DNA of 64,000 nucleotides from Desulfosarcina widdelii (GTDB lineage: Bacteria; Desulfobacterota; Desulfobacteria; Desulfobacterales; Desulfosarcinaceae), in NCBI RefSeq assembly GCF_009688965.1, contig NZ_AP021875.1, positions 4,588,001 through 4,652,000 on the forward strand. Reading direction: 5' to 3'. Under the pieces are notes generated by a model. The model did no database searches. It was not told the DNA's origin and saw nothing but the letters and a program-made list of their open reading frames with translations. Shown piece after piece: positions 1 to 9,047 of this stretch (positions are counted from its first letter, which is position 1; each line of letters opens with the position of its first letter). Both the position numbers and the translations under genes were made by a program.

Positions 1-714
1 GCCACCATTCAGAAACCCATCGAAGAGATCGTCAGTTATATCCGGCCCGGGGAGAAAGTGTTCGTTGTCGGATGCAACAACTGCGCCTGGAAGTGTCACT
101 CCGGCGGGGAAGGCGAAACCGAAAAAATGGCCGAGCGGTTGACCCGGCGCGGCGTAGAGGTTGTCGGCTATACGGTGCCCGGTCCCCAGGGCATGTCGCT
201 TTGCAAGCTGGACCATACCCGCAAGGTGCTCCAGGAAGACTACGCCGACCAGATCGCCAACGCCGACAGCTTCCTGGTCCTGGGTTGCGGCCAGGGTGTT
301 CACACCGTCATCGACGCCACCGACGGCGGCATGGTGCATCCGGGCTGCGATACGATTTTCGGCGGCGAAACCGTATCGGCTGAAGACATTGAGGAATACT
401 GTTCCCTGTGCGGCGAGTGCGTCATTGAATTCACCGGCGGCCTGTGCCCCATGACCCTGTGTTCCAAGCAGCTGCTCAACGGACCCTGCGGCGGCGCCGA
501 AAACGGCATGTGCGAGGTGGACAAGGAGCGCCCCTGCGGCTGGGTGATGATCTACGAACGGCTGAAAAAACTGGGTCGGCTGGAACTGCTCGATCCCTAC
601 CAGAAGCCCAAGAATCACGCCAAGTGGAGCCGCCCCCGGACGCTGAAGGTCAGCGAAACCGAAGCCACCTTCTGTTCCCAGGCCGGTAAAGTCACCGTCA
701 GCAATCAGGACTGA
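1..714 (+). CDS. metV: MetV-like methylenetetrahydrofolate reductase C-terminal-domain protein (5' partial)
   Basis: This is the partner subunit of MetF in the methyl branch of the reductive acetyl-CoA (Wood-Ljungdahl) pathway. The frame is open from base 1, so the true start lies upstream and about 237 residues are visible. Two cysteine clusters can be seen: CNNCAWKC near the start and CSLCGEC followed by LCPMTLCSKQ and NGPCGG further on. This pattern is typical of the metal-binding MTHFR_C / MetV family. metF follows after 27 bases on the same strand, which supports a MetV-MetF complex. In related organisms HdrA/MvhD-like electron-transfer genes often sit upstream, but that region is outside the window. 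The family call is firm; the exact metal or cluster cannot be told from sequence. Confidence 0.82.
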   Translation, partial: ATIQKPIEEIVSYIRPGEKVFVVGCNNCAWKCHSGGEGETEKMAERLTRRGVEVVGYTVPGPQGMSLCKLDHTRKVLQEDYADQIANADSFLVLGCGQGVHTVIDATDGGMVHPGCDTIFGGETVSAEDIEEYCSLCGECVIEFTGGLCPMTLCSKQLLNGPCGGAENGMCEVDKERPCGWVMIYERLKKLGRLELLDPYQKPKNHAKWSRPRTLKVSETEATFCSQAGKVTVSNQD

Positions 715-741
715 ATAGACGAAACGCAAAGGAGTCGTGTC

Positions 742-1638
742 ATGAAACTGACCACCCTGTTCGATAAAGGCGAATTTGTCGTCACCGGTGAAGTGGGTCC
801 CATCAAGGGCGCCGTCAACCGGGACAAATCCATCGATCCCACGTGCACCCAGGAGGCCAAATACCTGCAGGGATGGGTTCATGCGGTCAACGTCACCGAC
901 AACCAGAGCGCCGTGATGCGGCTGGGATCTCTGGCTGCCAGCGTGGGACTGAAGCAAAAAGGGATCGAGCCGGTCTACCAGCTCACCTGCCGGGACCGCA
1001 ACCGCATCGCCCTGCAGAGCGATCTGCTCACCGCCTATTCGCTGGGAATCGACAACGTTTTACTGATTACCGGCGATCATATCCAGTTGGGAGACCACAA
1101 AGAGGCCAAGCCGGTGTTCGATCTCGATTCGGTGCAGCTCATCGACATGGCCATGGGCCTGCGCAACGGCCATGACATTACCGGCAATGAAATCGAAAAT
1201 CCGCCGGACATGGCCTATGGCGCCGTGGTCAATCCCAACTTCGAGCCGCTGGACCTTCAGTTGATGAAAATGAAAAAGAAGGTCGATGCCGGCGCCGAGT
1301 TTTTCCAGACCCAGGCGGTGTACGACCGCAAGGTGTTCGAAACCTTCATGAACAAGGCATCCAAACTGAATGTTCCCATCCAGGTGGGGCTGGTGGTGCT
1401 AAAATCCCCCCAGATGGGCAAGTTCATGAATAATAACGTATCCGGTATCGAGGTGCCCCAGTCCTGGATCGACGAGATCGGGAGCGTGGAAAAAGAAGAC
1501 CGCAAAATGAAAGCGGCCGAAATGATGGGCCGCTTCCTCGCGGAGATCAAAGATATGGTCCAGGGCGTTCATCTGATGCCCCTGGGATGGGCCGACATCG
1601 TTCCCAAGATTTTGCAGACCGCCCGTATCGCCGTATAG
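742..1638 (+). CDS. metF: Methylenetetrahydrofolate reductase
   Basis: A TIM-barrel flavoprotein that interconverts methylene-tetrahydrofolate and methyl-tetrahydrofolate. The 298-residue length is normal for bacterial MetF without a regulatory domain. Family features include an N-terminal FVVTGEVGPIKG strand with the conserved acidic residue, LTCRDRNRIALQSDLL (substrate/flavin region), NVLLITGDH, and GAVVNPNF followed by the KVDAGAEFFQTQAVYD segment. An AAAGGAG ribosome site lies just before the ATG. The gene directly follows metV, and the product probably acts in the cytoplasm in autotrophic CO2 fixation or reverse acetate oxidation. A role only in methionine synthesis is less likely given the MetV partner. 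Confidence 0.93.
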   Translation: MKLTTLFDKGEFVVTGEVGPIKGAVNRDKSIDPTCTQEAKYLQGWVHAVNVTDNQSAVMRLGSLAASVGLKQKGIEPVYQLTCRDRNRIALQSDLLTAYSLGIDNVLLITGDHIQLGDHKEAKPVFDLDSVQLIDMAMGLRNGHDITGNEIENPPDMAYGAVVNPNFEPLDLQLMKMKKKVDAGAEFFQTQAVYDRKVFETFMNKASKLNVPIQVGLVVLKSPQMGKFMNNNVSGIEVPQSWIDEIGSVEKEDRKMKAAEMMGRFLAEIKDMVQGVHLMPLGWADIVPKILQTARIAV

Positions 1639-1694
1639 CACCTGACCCACGGCAAAAGGCGATCGCAACATATCGGAATTGTTTTCGTGTGTTA

Positions 1695-2564
1695 CTATTC
1701 CTTGATCAACTGCCGGATAAAAGGCAGCAGCCGCTCGCGAATATCCGGCCGGTCAAGGGAAAAGGCCAGGTTGGCCATCTGGAAGCCGGCTTTGTCGCCG
1801 CAGTCGAAGCGGGTGCCTTCGTAACGGTAGCCGTAAATGTCCTGGGTCTTGAGCAGCCGGGCCATGGCATCGGTAATCTGGATTTCGCCGCCGGCGCCCA
1901 CCTCCTTGTTTTCCAGGATTTCGAAGATCTCCGGAGTGAGGATGTAGCGGCCGATGATGGCCAGGTTGGAAGGCGCCTTTTCCGGTGCGGGTTTTTCCAC
2001 CAGCCCGCGGATCCTGGTGACACCGTCCACCGGTGGGTCGGCGTCGAGGATACCGTATTTGCTGGTCTCCTTGGGATCCACCTCCACGACCGAAACGATG
2101 GAAGACTGCAGTGCGTCGAATTTTTCGACCATCTGCTTCAAGACCGGTTTTTCCGCCTTGATCAGGTCGTCGGCCAATAGAACGGCAAAGGGTTCGTTGC
2201 CCACAAGGTTGCGGGCGCACCAAATGGCGTGGCCCAGACCCAGCGGCTGATTCTGCCGGGTGTAGCAAATGGAACCGGATTCGGGGATCAGGGCGTGAAT
2301 CTGTTTCAGTTCGGTGTCTTTGCCCCGGGCCATGAGCATGTGCTCCAGCTCACAACTATGGTCGAAATGGTTTTCGATGGCTTTCTTGCCGGCGCCGGTG
2401 ACAAAGATGATTTCCGTGATTCCGGAGGCATAGGCCTCTTCGACGGCATACTGGATCAGGGGTTTGTCCACGATGGGAAGCATTTCCTTGGCCATGGCCT
2501 TGGTGGCTGGAAGAAAACGGGTTCCTAAACCGGCGACGGGAAAAACCGCTTTTCTGACTTTCAT
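1695..2564 (-). CDS. galU: UTP-glucose-1-phosphate uridylyltransferase
   Basis: Makes UDP-glucose from UTP and glucose-1-phosphate for envelope polysaccharide synthesis. The 289 residues have the nucleotidyltransferase signature near the N-terminus (FPVAGLGTRFLPATKAMAKE) and the family motifs LGHAIWCARN, FAVLLADDLI and VEKPAPEKAPSN. A good AAGGAG site stands upstream of the ATG. The gene is convergent with metF and lies downstream of ilvE, with about 80 bases between. That gap has a fragment resembling the end of the local repeat family (CTCGTAAAAAG). Confidence 0.95.
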   Translation of the reverse strand: MKVRKAVFPVAGLGTRFLPATKAMAKEMLPIVDKPLIQYAVEEAYASGITEIIFVTGAGKKAIENHFDHSCELEHMLMARGKDTELKQIHALIPESGSICYTRQNQPLGLGHAIWCARNLVGNEPFAVLLADDLIKAEKPVLKQMVEKFDALQSSIVSVVEVDPKETSKYGILDADPPVDGVTRIRGLVEKPAPEKAPSNLAIIGRYILTPEIFEILENKEVGAGGEIQITDAMARLLKTQDIYGYRYEGTRFDCGDKAGFQMANLAFSLDRPDIRERLLPFIRQLIKE

Positions 2565-2645
2565 GCAAACTCCTTTTTACGAGTTGTCACGGATTCCAGG
2601 ATTCCTAATGCCGAGGAGCTTTTTTTTCTATATGAAACTCTTTTC

Positions 2646-3707
2646 TCAGACCATTTCGATCCACCCCGCCGGGCCTTCGATGGCGCCGTACTGAATTTCC
2701 TGAATGGCCTCGAAAAAGCGATGGGCCAGGGGGCCGACCTGTCCGTCACCGACGGTGATGACGGTGTCTTCGTATTTCAATTCTCCCACTGGTGAAATGA
2801 CGGCGGCGGTGCCGGAGCCGAAAATTTCCTTGAGGTGGCCCGAAGCGTGGGCGTCCATCACTTCGTCGATGCTGATTTTGCGTTCGGAGACCTTCAGCCC
2901 CCAGGATTGTCCCAATGCGACTACCGAATCGCGGGTGATGCCGGGCAGGATGCTGCCCGAAAGCATGGGCGTGATCAGTTCATCGTCGATGACAAAAAAG
3001 ATGTTCATTGCGCCCACTTCTTCGACATACTTCTGCTCGACACCGTCCAGCCACAGCACTTGGGTGTAGCCGGCCTTGTGGGCCTCGTCGCCGGCCAACA
3101 GGCTGGCCGCATAGTTGCCCAGGGTTTTGGTGTCCCCCACACCGCCGCGCACGGCGCGGACATGGTCCTTGGTGACCATGATTTTTACCGGATTGAATCC
3201 TTCGGCATAATAGGCCCCCACCGGACTCAAAATGATGAAGAACCGGTAGGTGAACGACGCCCGGACGCCCAAAAAGGGGTCCATGGCGATGATGGTCGGC
3301 CGGATGTACAGGGAGGTTCCCGGCTGACTGGGCACCCAGGCCTGCTCGACGTCCAGCAGTTGCTTGAGCGCGTCCAGGGCAAAAGCCTCGTCGATTTTGG
3401 GGATGCAGAGCTTCCGGTTGGAGTAGTTGAGCCGCTTGAAATTCTCCTGGGGCCGGAAGAGCTGGATGCCGCCCTTTTTGTTGCGATAGGCTTTCAGCCC
3501 TTCGAAAACGCCCTGGCCGTAGTGCAGAACCATGGTGGAGGGATCCATGGAAAGTGGACCATAGGGCTCGATGCGCGGGTTATGCCACCCCTTTTCCACG
3601 TTGTAGTCCATGTTGAACATGTGGTCGGTAAAAATGGTGCCGAATCCCAGCTTGTTTTCGTCCGGCTTGGATTTCAGTTGATCGGCTTTGGTGATGGAAA
3701 TCTGCAT
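2646..3707 (-). CDS. ilvE: Branched-chain amino acid aminotransferase
   Basis: PLP-dependent transaminase acting in the last step of leucine, isoleucine and valine synthesis. The 353-residue length and the motifs FGTIFTDHMF, LHYGQGVFEGLKAY, RPTIIAMDP and LWLDGVEQKYVEEVGAMN match the group II (eukaryote-like) BCAT subfamily. The Schiff-base lysine is expected in GDTKTLGNYAAS. The start has AGGAGGGACTGCC upstream on the minus strand, a strong ribosome site. It is transcribed toward galU. No regulatory leader was recognised. Confidence 0.94.
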   Translation of the reverse strand: MQISITKADQLKSKPDENKLGFGTIFTDHMFNMDYNVEKGWHNPRIEPYGPLSMDPSTMVLHYGQGVFEGLKAYRNKKGGIQLFRPQENFKRLNYSNRKLCIPKIDEAFALDALKQLLDVEQAWVPSQPGTSLYIRPTIIAMDPFLGVRASFTYRFFIILSPVGAYYAEGFNPVKIMVTKDHVRAVRGGVGDTKTLGNYAASLLAGDEAHKAGYTQVLWLDGVEQKYVEEVGAMNIFFVIDDELITPMLSGSILPGITRDSVVALGQSWGLKVSERKISIDEVMDAHASGHLKEIFGSGTAAVISPVGELKYEDTVITVGDGQVGPLAHRFFEAIQEIQYGAIEGPAGWIEMV

Positions 3708-3900
3708 GGCAGTCCCTCCTGGCTCGGCGGTACGGTTTCGGTCCGTCTTTGGAAAGTTAAAATATAATTAAACCGGTTCTGGGAAAAAAATAAGGCAGAT
3801 ACACGGGTTAGGTATTAGGTACACCCATTTTATTCGTGAGTCAACGCAAGGCCGGTGGATAAATGCAAGGACCATTCGGCATGGCGGTTTTTCGAAGAAC

Positions 3901-4998
3901 TCAATAGATGCTTCTGGTGGTACCGGCGTCGAACAGATGCAGATGGTTGAGGTTCATGGCCATGCGCAACTGCTGGCCGGCCTTATAAATTCTGCGGCCC
4001 TCGCTTTTGGCGATGAAGGAAACCCCGTTGAAATTCATGTGCATGTGGGTTTCGCCCCCCAGCGGTTCGACGACCTCCACGACGCCTTCGACCTTCCATT
4101 CTTCGGGAAAACTGCCGTTGCCGTTGTCCACGGTGAAATCTTCGGTGCGCAGGCCCATGATCACATCGGTTTCCGGCTGAACCGCCATGCCTTCCTTTTC
4201 GGGGACGGGTACGCTGAGCTGATCGTTGAACCGGACATTCAGGTGGTTGTCGTCGCTGACAATGCGGGCGGGCACCAGGTTCATGGGGGGGCTGCCGATG
4301 AAGCCGGCCACAAAGGTGTTGGTCGGATTCTGAAACAGCTCCATGGGCTGGCCCACCTGTTCGATATGGCCATTGCGCATCACCACGATGCGGTCGGCCA
4401 GGGTCATGGCTTCCACCTGGTCATGGGTGACGTAAATGATCGTGGCCTGCACCTTCTGATGCAGCCGTTTGATTTCGGTACGCATCTGGGTTCGCAGTTT
4501 GGCGTCCAGATTGGACAGCGGCTCGTCGAAGAGAAAAACAGAGGGTTTGCGGACGATGGCCCGACCCATGGCCACCCGTTGGCGTTGGCCGCCGGATAGT
4601 TGATGCGGCTTGCGTTGCAGCAGTTCCTCAAGACCCAATATGTTGGCGGCTTCGTTAACCCGTTCGAGGATTTCCGCCTTCGGGGTTTTGCTCAACTTGA
4701 GTCCGAAACTCATGTTGTTGAACACGTTCATGTGCGGGTAAAGGGCGTAGTTCTGAAAGACCATGGCCACATCCCGGTCCTTGGGAGCCACATCGTTGAC
4801 AATGCGCTCTCCGATGCTGACCGAACCTGCGGTGATCTTCTCGAGGCCGGCCACCATGCGCAGCACCGTAGATTTGCCGCACCCGGAAGGGCCGACCAGG
4901 ACCACGAACTCCTTGTTGCCGATATCCAGACTGATGCCGTGCACCACTTCCGTCTTGCCGAATTTTTTGACGATGTCTTTGAGAATGACCTGTGCCAT
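3901..4998 (-). CDS. ugpC: sn-glycerol-3-phosphate ABC transporter ATP-binding protein
   Basis: ATPase of the MalK/UgpC (CUT1) family, about 365 residues. Visible motifs are Walker A GPSGCGKST, the Q-loop MVFQNYALYP, the ABC signature LSGGQRQRVAMGRA, Walker B VFLFDEPLSNLDAKL and the H-loop YVTHDQ. A C-terminal OB-type regulatory domain of about 130 residues follows. I chose the ATG at 4998 because the family begins with a short strand (MAQVILKDIVKKFG); an in-frame TTG at 5067 would add 23 residues unlike the family. The gene is divergent from ugpB, so the shared 5-4999 side region should carry both promoters. It energises the UgpA/UgpE membrane subunits. MalK-type ATPases can be shared, but the adjacent UgpB makes glycerol-3-phosphate the likely substrate. 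Confidence 0.9.
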   Translation of the reverse strand: MAQVILKDIVKKFGKTEVVHGISLDIGNKEFVVLVGPSGCGKSTVLRMVAGLEKITAGSVSIGERIVNDVAPKDRDVAMVFQNYALYPHMNVFNNMSFGLKLSKTPKAEILERVNEAANILGLEELLQRKPHQLSGGQRQRVAMGRAIVRKPSVFLFDEPLSNLDAKLRTQMRTEIKRLHQKVQATIIYVTHDQVEAMTLADRIVVMRNGHIEQVGQPMELFQNPTNTFVAGFIGSPPMNLVPARIVSDDNHLNVRFNDQLSVPVPEKEGMAVQPETDVIMGLRTEDFTVDNGNGSFPEEWKVEGVVEVVEPLGGETHMHMNFNGVSFIAKSEGRRIYKAGQQLRMAMNLNHLHLFDAGTTRSIY

Positions 4999-5147
4999 GG
5001 ATGATCCGTTTGCCAGTGGGTGGTTTGTGTTGCTGAAAAATGACCATGCTTTTCCCTTCCAAGTCAAGCAATTGTTAACCTACGGTTTGTTTTTTCTGAT
5101 GGAATTCAGAATCACCCGGCGTTTGACTTTTATGGGCCAATAAATAC

Positions 5148-5176
5148 TTGACTAGTGAGAAGGAACCCATTACCCT
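5148..5176 (+). promoter_or_regulatory. Candidate sigma-70 promoter for ugpBAE
   Basis: TTGACT at 5148-5153 and TACCCT at 5171-5176 are separated by 17 bases, about 80 bases before the ugpB start. The hexamers are moderate matches to the consensus. A second TTGACT is at 5123-5128. I did not find a convincing Pho-box direct repeat, although ugp genes are PhoB-regulated in enteric bacteria. Confidence 0.3.
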
Positions 5177-5254
5177 AGATTCAGTACGGGAGGAGACCCC
5201 CTTTTTATAACTATTTTCAATCGGTTACATTTAAATCAGGAGGAGAGTGCAGCC

Positions 5255-6577
5255 ATGATGAAAAAATTCATGATGTTGGCGGTAATGGTGGTCCTGGCGG
5301 TGTTCGCCGCCGACCAGGTCTTTGCCAAGCCCATTGAAATCCAGTGGTGGCACGCCATGCGCGGCGCCCGTGGTGAAACCCTGCAAAAGATCGTCGATGC
5401 CTTCAATGCGTCCCAGAGCGATTATGTGGTGGTGGCAACCAATAAGGGCAATTATGATGAAACGGTCAATGCCGGGGTCGCCGCTTATCGGGCCAAAAAG
5501 CACCCCCACATCCTGCAGTCCTTCGAGGTAGGCACCCTGACCATGATGCTCTCCGGCGCCATCTATCCGGTCTACAAGCTGATGGCCGATCAGGGCTACA
5601 AGATCGATTGGGACAGCTACCTGCAGCCGGTGCTTTCCTATTACGTTGATGAAAACAACAACCTGCTTTCCATGCCGTTCAACTCTTCCACTCCGGTGAT
5701 GTACTACAATGTCGACCTGTTCAAGGCCGCGGGCATCGACATGCCGTCCAAGACCGAGCCGTTGACCTGGGATCAGGTGGGCGACATCACGGCCAAACTG
5801 GTGGCCTCCGGCGTGAAAAAAGGGATGGTGACTTCCTGGCAGTCCTGGGTCCAGGTGGAAAACTACAGCGCGATTCACGACATGCCCTTTGCCTCCAAAG
5901 CCAACGGCTACGAAGGCCTGGATTGCGAACTGATGATCAACAACCCCCAGGTGGTCGGCCATCTTGCCCGGCTCAAGTCCTGGATGGCGGACAGCCGCTT
6001 TTCCTACGAAGGACAGAAATACCAGGGCCCGCAGGCAGCCTTTGTGGGCGGGGATGCCGCTATCTTGATGGAGTCCATCAGCGGTATCGGCAATGTCAAG
6101 AAGAACGCAAAGTTTGCCTGGGATCTGGCGCCCCTGCCCGTGGAAGCCAGCATGAAGGAGCCCCAGAACAGCATCATCGGCGGCGCATCCCTGTGGGTAA
6201 TGAAAGGCCATCCCAAAAAAGAGTACAAGGGTGTGGCAGCCTTCCTCGACTTTCTCGCCCAGAATGACATGCAGGAGTTGTGGCATATGGAAACCGGATA
6301 TTTCCCGATTACCGTGACCGCCTACGAGTCCCTGAAGAAAAAGGGCTACTTCGACAAAAATCCCTACCAGGAAGTGGGCATCAAACAGATGACCCGCCGC
6401 AAACCCACCAAGAATTCCCGGGGGCTTCGCCTGGGTTACTTCGTTCAGATTCGAAACATCATCAACGAGGAGATGGAGCTGATCTGGAACGGCTCCAAGA
6501 CCCCGCAGAAGGCCATGGACGATGCGGTGGCGCGCAGCAACGAAAAGCTGCGTGAGTTCGAAAAGACCTACAAATAG
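5255..6577 (+). CDS. ugpB: sn-glycerol-3-phosphate-binding periplasmic protein
   Basis: Solute-binding protein of the Ugp importer, 440 residues, with an N-terminal signal peptide ending near QVFA-KP. The mature protein follows UgpB closely: IQWWHAMRGARGE, NKGNYDETVNAGVAAYRA, QSFEVGTLTMM, the near-invariant PFNSSTPVMYYN, the SWQSWVQVEN segment, IIGGASLWVMKG and GLRLGYFVQIR. These include most of the positions that define the glycerol-3-phosphate pocket in UgpB. AGGAGGAGAG precedes the ATG. It is the first gene of ugpBAE. UgpB proteins also bind glycerophosphocholine, so the physiological ligand could be either. Confidence 0.94.
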   Translation: MMKKFMMLAVMVVLAVFAADQVFAKPIEIQWWHAMRGARGETLQKIVDAFNASQSDYVVVATNKGNYDETVNAGVAAYRAKKHPHILQSFEVGTLTMMLSGAIYPVYKLMADQGYKIDWDSYLQPVLSYYVDENNNLLSMPFNSSTPVMYYNVDLFKAAGIDMPSKTEPLTWDQVGDITAKLVASGVKKGMVTSWQSWVQVENYSAIHDMPFASKANGYEGLDCELMINNPQVVGHLARLKSWMADSRFSYEGQKYQGPQAAFVGGDAAILMESISGIGNVKKNAKFAWDLAPLPVEASMKEPQNSIIGGASLWVMKGHPKKEYKGVAAFLDFLAQNDMQELWHMETGYFPITVTAYESLKKKGYFDKNPYQEVGIKQMTRRKPTKNSRGLRLGYFVQIRNIINEEMELIWNGSKTPQKAMDDAVARSNEKLREFEKTYK

Positions 6578-6606
6578 TTTTTATTACACAGACCACGGGA
6601 TGGGTT

Positions 6607-6634
6607 GTAGGGGCGAAATATATTTCGCCCCTAC
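6607..6634. repeat. 28-bp perfect palindrome, GTAGGGGC family
   Basis: A self-complementary 28-mer with arms GTAGGGGCGAAATA lies between ugpB and ugpA. A second palindrome sharing the TAGGGGC/GCCCCTA ends is at 38712-38737. There is no T-run after it, so it is a poor intrinsic terminator. It may form a stem in the mRNA that protects or attenuates, keeping UgpB more abundant than the membrane subunits. Confidence 0.75.
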
Positions 6635-6658
6635 CGCCCCTGCCGATGCCGGATATTC

Positions 6659-7549
6659 ATGATCAAGCGCTCCCATTTCACATCGAAGACACTGGCCTAC
6701 CTGCTGATCACGCCGCAGATCCTGGTCACCCTGACCTTTTTTTACTGGCCGGCGGCCCAGGGCGTGTTGCAGTCGGTCATGCTCAGCGACCCCTTCGGTC
6801 GACGCAGCCGTTTCGTCTGGTTCGACAATTTCATCAATATTTTTACCGATCCGCTCTATCTGAAATCCATCGGTATCACCCTCGTCTTCAGCCTGGCCAC
6901 CGCCGTCACCAGTATCGCCTTCGGCCTCTTTCTGGCGTCTCTGGCCAACCGGGCCTTACGGGCCAAGGCCCTGATTCGTACCATGCTGATATGGCCCTAT
7001 GCCGTGGCGCCGGCGATCTCCGGCATATTGTGGCTTTTTCTGCTGCATCCCTCCTTCGGCGTCGTGGCCTATTTCCTTCAGCATCGCCTTGGCGTTGACT
7101 GGAATCCGGTGCTTTCCGGCAGCGACGCCTTTATCATGGTCGTTTTAGCCAGTGCCTGGAAAGAAATCAGCTATAATTTTGTCTTTTTCATGGCCGGGCT
7201 TCAGGCCGTGCCCCATTCGCTGATCGAGGCGGCGGCCATGGATGGGGCCGGACCTTTCCGGCGATTTTGGACCATCACCTTCCCGCTGCTTTCCCCCACG
7301 CTTTTTTTTCTGATGGTCATGAATGTCATCTACGCCTTTTTCGAAACCTTCGGCGTGATCCATACCGTCACCCAGGGCGGTCCCGGCGGGGCCACCAACA
7401 CACTGGTTTACAAAGTCTACCAGGACGGATTCATCGGCTTGAATTTAGGATCGTCGGCGGCCCAGTCCGTGGTGCTCATGATCCTGATCGTTACCATAAC
7501 CGTTTTCCAGTTCCGTTTCGTGGAGCGCAAAGTCCAATATTCCCTGTGA
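6659..7549 (+). CDS. ugpA: sn-glycerol-3-phosphate ABC transporter permease UgpA
   Basis: Inner-membrane permease, 296 residues, with about six hydrophobic segments, beginning with an N-terminal one (LAYLLITPQILVTLTFFYW). The EAA loop that contacts the ATPase is visible as EAAAMDGAGPFRRFWTITFP. FFETFGVIHTVTQGGPGGAT is the characteristic C-terminal segment of UgpA/MalF-type proteins. It lies between ugpB and ugpE, seven bases before the latter. The ribosome site is weak, perhaps compensated by the upstream palindrome. Confidence 0.93.
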   Translation: MIKRSHFTSKTLAYLLITPQILVTLTFFYWPAAQGVLQSVMLSDPFGRRSRFVWFDNFINIFTDPLYLKSIGITLVFSLATAVTSIAFGLFLASLANRALRAKALIRTMLIWPYAVAPAISGILWLFLLHPSFGVVAYFLQHRLGVDWNPVLSGSDAFIMVVLASAWKEISYNFVFFMAGLQAVPHSLIEAAAMDGAGPFRRFWTITFPLLSPTLFFLMVMNVIYAFFETFGVIHTVTQGGPGGATNTLVYKVYQDGFIGLNLGSSAAQSVVLMILIVTITVFQFRFVERKVQYSL

Positions 7550-7556
7550 CGCACCT

Positions 7557-8477
7557 ATGGTTGAACGCACCCCCATACTCGACGCACTAACTTACGGATT
7601 CCTGATGCTGGGCATCTGCATCGTGGGCTTTCCCATATTTTACACCATCGTAGCGGCGACGCTTCCCATCGAGGAGGTTTCCAAGGTGCCCATGCCCCTT
7701 GCGCCGGGGGACCAGTTCTGGATAAATATCAAGGCCGCCTGGGAACAGGGCGATTTAGGGCAACAATTGATGAATTCGTTCATCATGGCCTCGGGCATCA
7801 CCATCGGCAAGATCTGCGTTTCCATGCTGGGCGCTTTTTCCATTGTCTATTTCGACTACCGCTTCCGCAAGGTGGCCTTTGCCGCGGTCTTCTGCACCCT
7901 GATGCTGCCCGTGGAAGTACGTATCCTGCCCACCTACGAGATCGCGGCCAACATCTTCGGCCCCCTGCAATGGCTGGTGGACACGCTGCACCTCAACAGC
8001 CTGATCCAGTGGTGGGTGGGCAATGACTTTGAAATCGTGCTGGAGTGGAGTTTGTTGGACAGCTACACGGGGTTGATCCTGCCCTTGGTGGCCTCGGCCA
8101 CCTGCACCTTTCTCTTTCGCCAGTTTTTTCTAACCGTTCCGGAAGAGTTATGCGAGGCTGCCAAGCTGGACGGCGCCTCGGCCATGATGTTTTTCCGCAG
8201 GATCCTGCTGCCCCTGTCGGTGACAAACATTGCCGCCCTGGTGGTCATCGAGTTCGTCTACGGTTGGAACCAGTACCTGTGGCCGCTGCTGATCACCACC
8301 GACCCGGATATGACCACGGCGGTCATCGGCCTCCAGGATCTGATTCCTCAGGTGGATGACATTCCCTATTGGAACGTGGCCATGGCCGGTTCCCTGCTGG
8401 TGATGCTGCCGCCCATCCTGGTGGTGCTTTTTATGCAACGCTGGTTTGTGAAGGGGCTGGTGGAACGCGAGAAGTGA
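7557..8477 (+). CDS. ugpE: sn-glycerol-3-phosphate ABC transporter permease UgpE
   Basis: Second permease subunit, 306 residues, with six predicted membrane segments. The EAA motif is CEAAKLDGASAMMFFRRILLP. The GWNQYLWPLLITTDPDMTT segment followed by GLQDLIP is diagnostic of UgpE within the MalG-like family. It completes the ugpBAE operon. The next gene downstream is convergent. A short GC stem (GGCAGGA at 8484 pairing with TCCTGCC near 8505) sits after the stop, without a good T-run. Confidence 0.93.
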   Translation: MVERTPILDALTYGFLMLGICIVGFPIFYTIVAATLPIEEVSKVPMPLAPGDQFWINIKAAWEQGDLGQQLMNSFIMASGITIGKICVSMLGAFSIVYFDYRFRKVAFAAVFCTLMLPVEVRILPTYEIAANIFGPLQWLVDTLHLNSLIQWWVGNDFEIVLEWSLLDSYTGLILPLVASATCTFLFRQFFLTVPEELCEAAKLDGASAMMFFRRILLPLSVTNIAALVVIEFVYGWNQYLWPLLITTDPDMTTAVIGLQDLIPQVDDIPYWNVAMAGSLLVMLPPILVVLFMQRWFVKGLVEREK

Positions 8478-8542
8478 TGCAAGGCAGGATTGTGGTCACC
8501 GATTCCTGCCGTTACGGTTTCGCTGTTGCACTGGGAAAACGT

Positions 8543-8980
8543 TTAAAAGCTGGAAACCGGTGGTTCTTCTGATACGAGACCCTGGGATCTGGCAAGTCCC
8601 ATTGCATTCAGTTTGAGAAGCACCCGCTCCACCGAAAACGGTTTTTTAATATAATCGTCGCAGCCCGCCTCGATGCTGTTGACAACCGTTGGATAATCGG
8701 AATGGGCCGTTACCATAAGGATCTTGCTGCGCTTTTCCGCGGGAATATTGTTTTTGGACTCAAGCTTGCGGATGGATGTCAGCACCTCCGGTCCTCCCAA
8801 ATCCGGCATGGAGATATCCAGGGTGATCAGATCGAAGGGCTCTTGGGCCAACAGTGCTTCCGTAAAGGCCTTGATGGCGGTCAAGCCGCTTTCCACCGGA
8901 TGACACTCACCGTAACTTTTTAGAATCTGATGCATTTTTATCCGGCTCACCCGTTCGTCGTCCACGATCATGATTTTCAT
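8543..8980 (-). CDS. Single-domain response regulator (CheY-like receiver)
   Basis: A 145-residue receiver domain with no output domain. It has the acidic pair in IMIVDDERVS, the phosphoacceptor Asp in DLITLDISMPDLGG, the conserved Thr in LMVTAHSD and the Lys in YIKKPFSV. A loop inserted around ESKNNIPAEKR is typical of Desulfobacterota receivers. It is about 65 bases downstream of a hybrid kinase on the same strand and is probably its partner or part of its phosphorelay. Proximity to ugp suggests, but does not show, control of phosphate-ester uptake. Confidence 0.88.
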   Translation of the reverse strand: MKIMIVDDERVSRIKMHQILKSYGECHPVESGLTAIKAFTEALLAQEPFDLITLDISMPDLGGPEVLTSIRKLESKNNIPAEKRSKILMVTAHSDYPTVVNSIEAGCDDYIKKPFSVERVLLKLNAMGLARSQGLVSEEPPVSSF

Positions 8981-9047
8981 TGAAGGTCCTTTTCAACTTA
9001 TACGAAGCCGTTAGAAAAGCGACGTATATGCGCCCATCATTTTTAAT

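Noticed and set aside
4999..5067. TTG start for ugpC 23 codons upstream
   Set aside because: The added residues do not resemble the family, and MAQVILK fits the usual first strand.
6607..6634. Palindrome after ugpB as an intrinsic terminator
   Set aside because: No T-run follows on either strand, and ugpA is very close downstream.
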